From: an uncultured Collinsella sp.
GTDB lineage: Bacteria > Actinomycetota > Coriobacteriia > Coriobacteriales > Coriobacteriaceae
Assembly: GCA_900757495.1 (NCBI GenBank)
Contig: CAAENX010000021.1
Span: 79,127-143,126, forward strand
Length of the DNA: 64,000 nt
Reading direction: 5' to 3'
Positions 60,987 to 64,000 of the stretch are shown here, piece after piece; within the stretch, counting starts at the first letter, position 1, and every line of letters starts with the position of its first letter. The notes under the pieces were generated by a model that saw nothing but the letters and a program-made list of their open reading frames with translations, ran no database searches and was not told the origin of the DNA. The position numbers were made by a program, and so were the translations under genes.

Positions 60987-62690
60987 TTACCAAAACCGCA
61001 CCCGTTCGCCGTTACGTTTTACAAAGAACAGCTTAGACGGCATATTATCGCGACCAACTACGATGAGGTCATCCTTGCTGGCAGCCTCAGTCAATTCCCG
61101 TTCACGGGCGCCACGATAGCTGTCAACTCTAACAAATAGCACCTTCGAAGAGACTAGACCGTAACCGTCATACTCTATGGCAGGTTGCTCGAAGGGCCTA
61201 ACTGCTTTCACAGGATTTCGACCCTCAAACTCCAAAACAAAGTCAGTCAAAGGTATCTCGGCTAGCTTCATATACATTTCGCTATAGGAAACGTGCTTCA
61301 ATCCAAGCGTTTCAAGCGCCTTTTCCTTGCTTCCTGGGATAACATAACCGCCCAATAGGTAATACAGAAGCGCAATTGCATCTTGCCTAATCCTATTAAC
61401 TTCATCCAAATCCGTAAAGTTATCCTTGTGGAAATAGCCATTCCTATCTTTACCTGCAAAATCCCTTATCTTGAGAAGCACGAAATGTCTTCCCTCGTCG
61501 CTAATCCTCCAAGCCTCTGTATTGTCATGGAGAAGATTCGCAAGAGCGACCAGGGTTGTCGAAAACCACCGCTTATTTGATTCGACGAACTGGATGTGTT
61601 TAGCCTCTCGAGACCAATCGAATGGTCTCTTGTATACGACTGCCCTATTTCCTTTCTTAGCTGTGGCAATGAAGAGTTTTTCTGATCCCGGCTCGCCTAG
61701 CGTAGCAAGCATAAGCTCATATGCGAGCTGCTCAACCGCCTTTATATAGCCACAAACAATTGAAGTGTAATCGAACTCTCCGCCCCGCAAGAAAGACCTG
61801 CGCAGGTACTCCGATGTAGTAAGACATCTTGCAAAGCCCTTTGTTCCAGCAAGGCAGTGTCCGAGTCCATCATCGAAGAAAGCTTTGTTGAGCACTTTTT
61901 GATCTTCGTCGACAAGCCTGAACGTGGTGTGATTTGATTGAACCGTGTAATTCGACTCAGAAAAGCCGTCAACAGTACGACGAACTTCATCTACCAACGA
62001 AGCCCTGAATGGCGCCAGACGAGGCATGGAGAGGCTAGAAATGGCCTGGAGACCGATGATATCCTCTACCCTGGCAACTGCATCTCGAACGCGATAAACA
62101 AACTCATCGTAGAGATCCTCTGGGAAGAACTTTTTGAAAAAGCCGCTCGATGGTATTTGGAATACGCTATCGAATCCTTCGACACGCAACTCGTTGGGAC
62201 ATCGTTTTAGCCCCTCAATCTCTGCTGCAGACCAGTCGATAACGACAATCCTGTTGATTCCCCATGCATCTAGGATTTCATCAACTTTCATAGCGGTAAA
62301 TGAGTCCGGAAGGGTGTATCGATACCCTACGGTTTCGCAATTTGTTGAAATTAGAAACTCAATAGGGTTCGTACTTTCGTGCCTCTCATTATTCGACCCA
62401 ACAACAGCCGAGCCCTTCGGCCAGGCAGCGTCAATACCATAGAGAGCGAACAAGGATCCGAGTATTGGATTGACTATGTTATTTCTAACGGAAAACTCGA
62501 GAGATGCCTTAAAGAAATCGTATTCAACCTGCTCTTGCGATGGCTGAATCAGCGTCGCAAAACCGCCGATTCGTCTCCGGAGCTTTTCGCCATTCCAGTG
62601 CTCCCTAAATTTGTAAGTCGTTCGCAATGCAGAGGCAATCTGTTCGTCAATCAACGCAACTGCCTTTTCTAGTTGGGCGTCGGCATTCAT
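60987..62690 (-). CDS. HEPN-like protein, putative defence ribonuclease
   Basis: A 567-residue protein of clearly lower GC than its surroundings, suggesting transfer. The C-terminal half has a helical segment (about 308-330) and DRNGYFHKDN, in which R416 and H421 give the R-x4-H signature of HEPN RNases, followed by a helix (QDAIALLYYLLGGY). The N-terminal third (about 50-180) looks alpha/beta and includes PIEFLISTNCETVGYRYTLP and INRIVVIDWSAAEIEGL; it could be a sensor or nuclease-like fold but was not matched. The start at 62690 follows AAAGG. Its neighbours point to phage defence. Confidence 0.68.
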   Translation of the reverse strand: MNADAQLEKAVALIDEQIASALRTTYKFREHWNGEKLRRRIGGFATLIQPSQEQVEYDFFKASLEFSVRNNIVNPILGSLFALYGIDAAWPKGSAVVGSNNERHESTNPIEFLISTNCETVGYRYTLPDSFTAMKVDEILDAWGINRIVVIDWSAAEIEGLKRCPNELRVEGFDSVFQIPSSGFFKKFFPEDLYDEFVYRVRDAVARVEDIIGLQAISSLSMPRLAPFRASLVDEVRRTVDGFSESNYTVQSNHTTFRLVDEDQKVLNKAFFDDGLGHCLAGTKGFARCLTTSEYLRRSFLRGGEFDYTSIVCGYIKAVEQLAYELMLATLGEPGSEKLFIATAKKGNRAVVYKRPFDWSREAKHIQFVESNKRWFSTTLVALANLLHDNTEAWRISDEGRHFVLLKIRDFAGKDRNGYFHKDNFTDLDEVNRIRQDAIALLYYLLGGYVIPGSKEKALETLGLKHVSYSEMYMKLAEIPLTDFVLEFEGRNPVKAVRPFEQPAIEYDGYGLVSSKVLFVRVDSYRGARERELTEAASKDDLIVVGRDNMPSKLFFVKRNGERVRFW

Positions 62691-62999
62691 CGTTCGCCTT
62701 TCGTCAAAAGCCACCGTATCGTTATTATGTCAGCGAATTCTGATGGCTGGTACATTGCTTTCAGCAAAGTCTCTTGCGGAATTGGATACCGATTTACATT
62801 TAGATGTCCCCGTTAAGAAAACGCACTTGAACATCTTGCTCTGCAGGCAAAGCCGCACCGGAGTGATGCGGAGGTCTGCGCGGGGTTTCACGGGTTCCCT
62901 TGACGCGGCCCAGCGGAAGTGCCACCCGGCATCCCTTCCATAACGCACGGGTAAACAAAGGGAAATAGCGCCACCCACCGTGCAAGGAAGGACGCCACC
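62691..62999. other. gap between the HEPN-like gene and the recombinase
   Basis: A 309-bp divergent gap with no credible gene. It must hold the promoters of both flanking genes. A GCACGG/CCGTGC pair (62945-62950 with 62978-62983) lies just before the recombinase ribosome binding site. Base composition shifts from AT-rich to GC-rich near 62840, a possible island seam. Confidence 0.5.
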
Positions 63000-63983
63000 A
63001 TGGATCTCACGAAAACGGCTAGAGAAATTACCCGTCTCATGCTCCCCTACCTGACCACGCAGCAGAACCGCCAGCTCAAAAAGGTTTTATCGCACTGCCT
63101 TTTCGATGAAAGCCAATTAGCCGAAGACGGCGGCGACGGTGAAAGCGAATCATTCCTGGATCTTTTTCTGTCTGCAAAACGCCTCGAAGGCTGCTCGGAT
63201 AGGACCATCTCCTACTACGAAACCACCATCAATAAAATGCTTGAATCATTCGATACACCAGCTTGCGACCTGGGAACCGAAGAGATTAGGTCCTATCTTT
63301 CCGACTATCAGCAAAAAGCCGGCGTCAGTCGCGTCACCGTCGACAATGTCCGAAGAATCATCTCAAGCTTCTACTCATGGCTCGAAGACGAGGACCATAT
63401 CATTAAGAGCCCGGTTAGACGCATTAAAAGAGTCAAGGCTCCGCAACCCATAAAGGAAACGTATAGCGATGAAGTCGTTGAGATTCTTTGCGATAACTGC
63501 GGGTCGCCCCGAAACCTTGCCCTGATCGACCTGCTGCGCTCCACGGGCATGCGTGTGGGCGAACTTGTCTCGTTGGACAGGAGCTCCATCGACACCATCA
63601 ATCGTGAGTGCATCGTACACGGCAAGGGAAATAAGGACCGCATCGTCTATTTTGACGCAAAGACTAAAGTCCATATTGAGAATTACCTGTCAACCCGAAT
63701 GGACAGCTCGGAAGCACTCTTCGTGTCGAGCAAGGCGCCACACGAGAGGCTACAAATTGGCGGCGTCGAGGCGCTGCTTAGAAAACTGGGGCGCGAGCTT
63801 GATTTAGGAAGGGTCCACCCTCATAAGTTCAGAAGAACGCTTGCTACAAAGGCAATCGACAAAGGAATGCCCATCGAACAAGTCCAGGTGCTCCTTGGCC
63901 ATAAAAAAATAGACACCACATTAAGATACGCAATGGTCGACCAGCGCAACGTCAAAGCATCCCACCGCAGATACCTAACTTAA
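63000..63983 (+). CDS. tyrosine recombinase (XerC/XerD-like integrase)
   Basis: A 327-residue tyrosine recombinase. The SAM-like N-terminal domain (about 50-140) has DRTISYYETTINKML; the catalytic domain has Arg in STGMRVGELVSLD, Lys in HGKGNKDRIV, HxxR in HPHKFRRTLA, His in LLGHKKIDTT and the nucleophile Tyr in LRYAMV. All catalytic residues are present. Size and order fit small phage- or island-type recombinases; similar genes also sit beside shuffling type I restriction specificity genes. The start follows AAGGAAGG. The window ends 17 bp after the stop, so its target cannot be seen. Confidence 0.92.
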   Translation: MDLTKTAREITRLMLPYLTTQQNRQLKKVLSHCLFDESQLAEDGGDGESESFLDLFLSAKRLEGCSDRTISYYETTINKMLESFDTPACDLGTEEIRSYLSDYQQKAGVSRVTVDNVRRIISSFYSWLEDEDHIIKSPVRRIKRVKAPQPIKETYSDEVVEILCDNCGSPRNLALIDLLRSTGMRVGELVSLDRSSIDTINRECIVHGKGNKDRIVYFDAKTKVHIENYLSTRMDSSEALFVSSKAPHERLQIGGVEALLRKLGRELDLGRVHPHKFRRTLATKAIDKGMPIEQVQVLLGHKKIDTTLRYAMVDQRNVKASHRRYLT

Positions 63984-64000
63984 ATTTCGATTTGTCGACC

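Noticed and set aside
62730..62985. Short open frames in the gap before the recombinase
   Set aside because: They lack ribosome binding sites and recognisable domains; the region more likely holds promoters and an island seam.

Overview
The window looks like chromosomal DNA of a high-GC, Gram-positive gut actinobacterium of the class Coriobacteriia, most likely Collinsella or a close relative. This is inference from gene content and style: a secA-prfB-ftsEX-smpB neighbourhood of actinobacterial type, frequent GTG/TTG starts with strong AGGAGG-like ribosome binding sites, Ala/Lys/Glu-rich tails on ribosomal proteins, and an anaerobic purine/2,3-diaminopropionate gene set. No 16S rRNA gene is present to confirm it.

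Layout. 0.2-2.3 kb: phosphoglycerate mutase and an NRAMP metal transporter. 2.3-5.2 kb: rubredoxin and flavin reductase, smpB, a TPR protein, and a tRNA-Gln/tRNA-Glu pair with promoter and terminator. 5.4-7.7 kb: small accessory genes (an orphan regulator-like domain, an ArsC/Spx protein, a VanZ protein, a serine recombinase). 7.9-19.6 kb: rnr, ftsX/ftsE, split transketolase, a YitT protein, prfB and secA, all on the minus strand. 19.9-32.1 kb: rpmE, an ACT protein, citrate synthase, two HAD phosphatases, adenine deaminase, tyrS, a U32 peptidase and a class A penicillin-binding protein. 32.3-34.9 kb: argR, a glycosyltransferase-like protein and truA. 35.0-44.8 kb: a merged spc/alpha ribosomal operon running rplE to rplQ on the minus strand, with secY, adk, map, infA and rpoA. 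It begins at rplE; rplN and rplX are not upstream.

45.1-56.4 kb: a catabolic region comprising an NCS2 purine permease, XdhC, YqeB, YqeC, a hydantoinase, a MocA-like cytidylyltransferase, a YgeW carbamoyltransferase, a YgeY hydrolase, diaminopropionate ammonia-lyase and a divergent YheO-type regulator. Together these match the accessory and downstream parts of anaerobic purine (urate) breakdown with a selenium-dependent molybdenum hydroxylase. The hydroxylase itself is not in the window. Two matching dyads in the dpaL/regulator gap are good operator candidates.

56.5-58.4 kb: two orphan genes separated by an array of 12-bp repeats spaced exactly 33 bp apart. 58.4-64.0 kb: an island that looks like phage defence, with a DUF262/DUF1524 (GmrSD-like) nuclease, a 35-residue hydrophobic peptide gene whose ribosome binding site can be sequestered, a lower-GC gene with a HEPN RNase signature (R-x4-H), and a tyrosine recombinase at the window edge. 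This is the part most likely to hold something undescribed.

Several families of palindromic repeats lie at or near gene 3' ends across the window. One family keeps a nearly constant loop while its stems differ from copy to copy.
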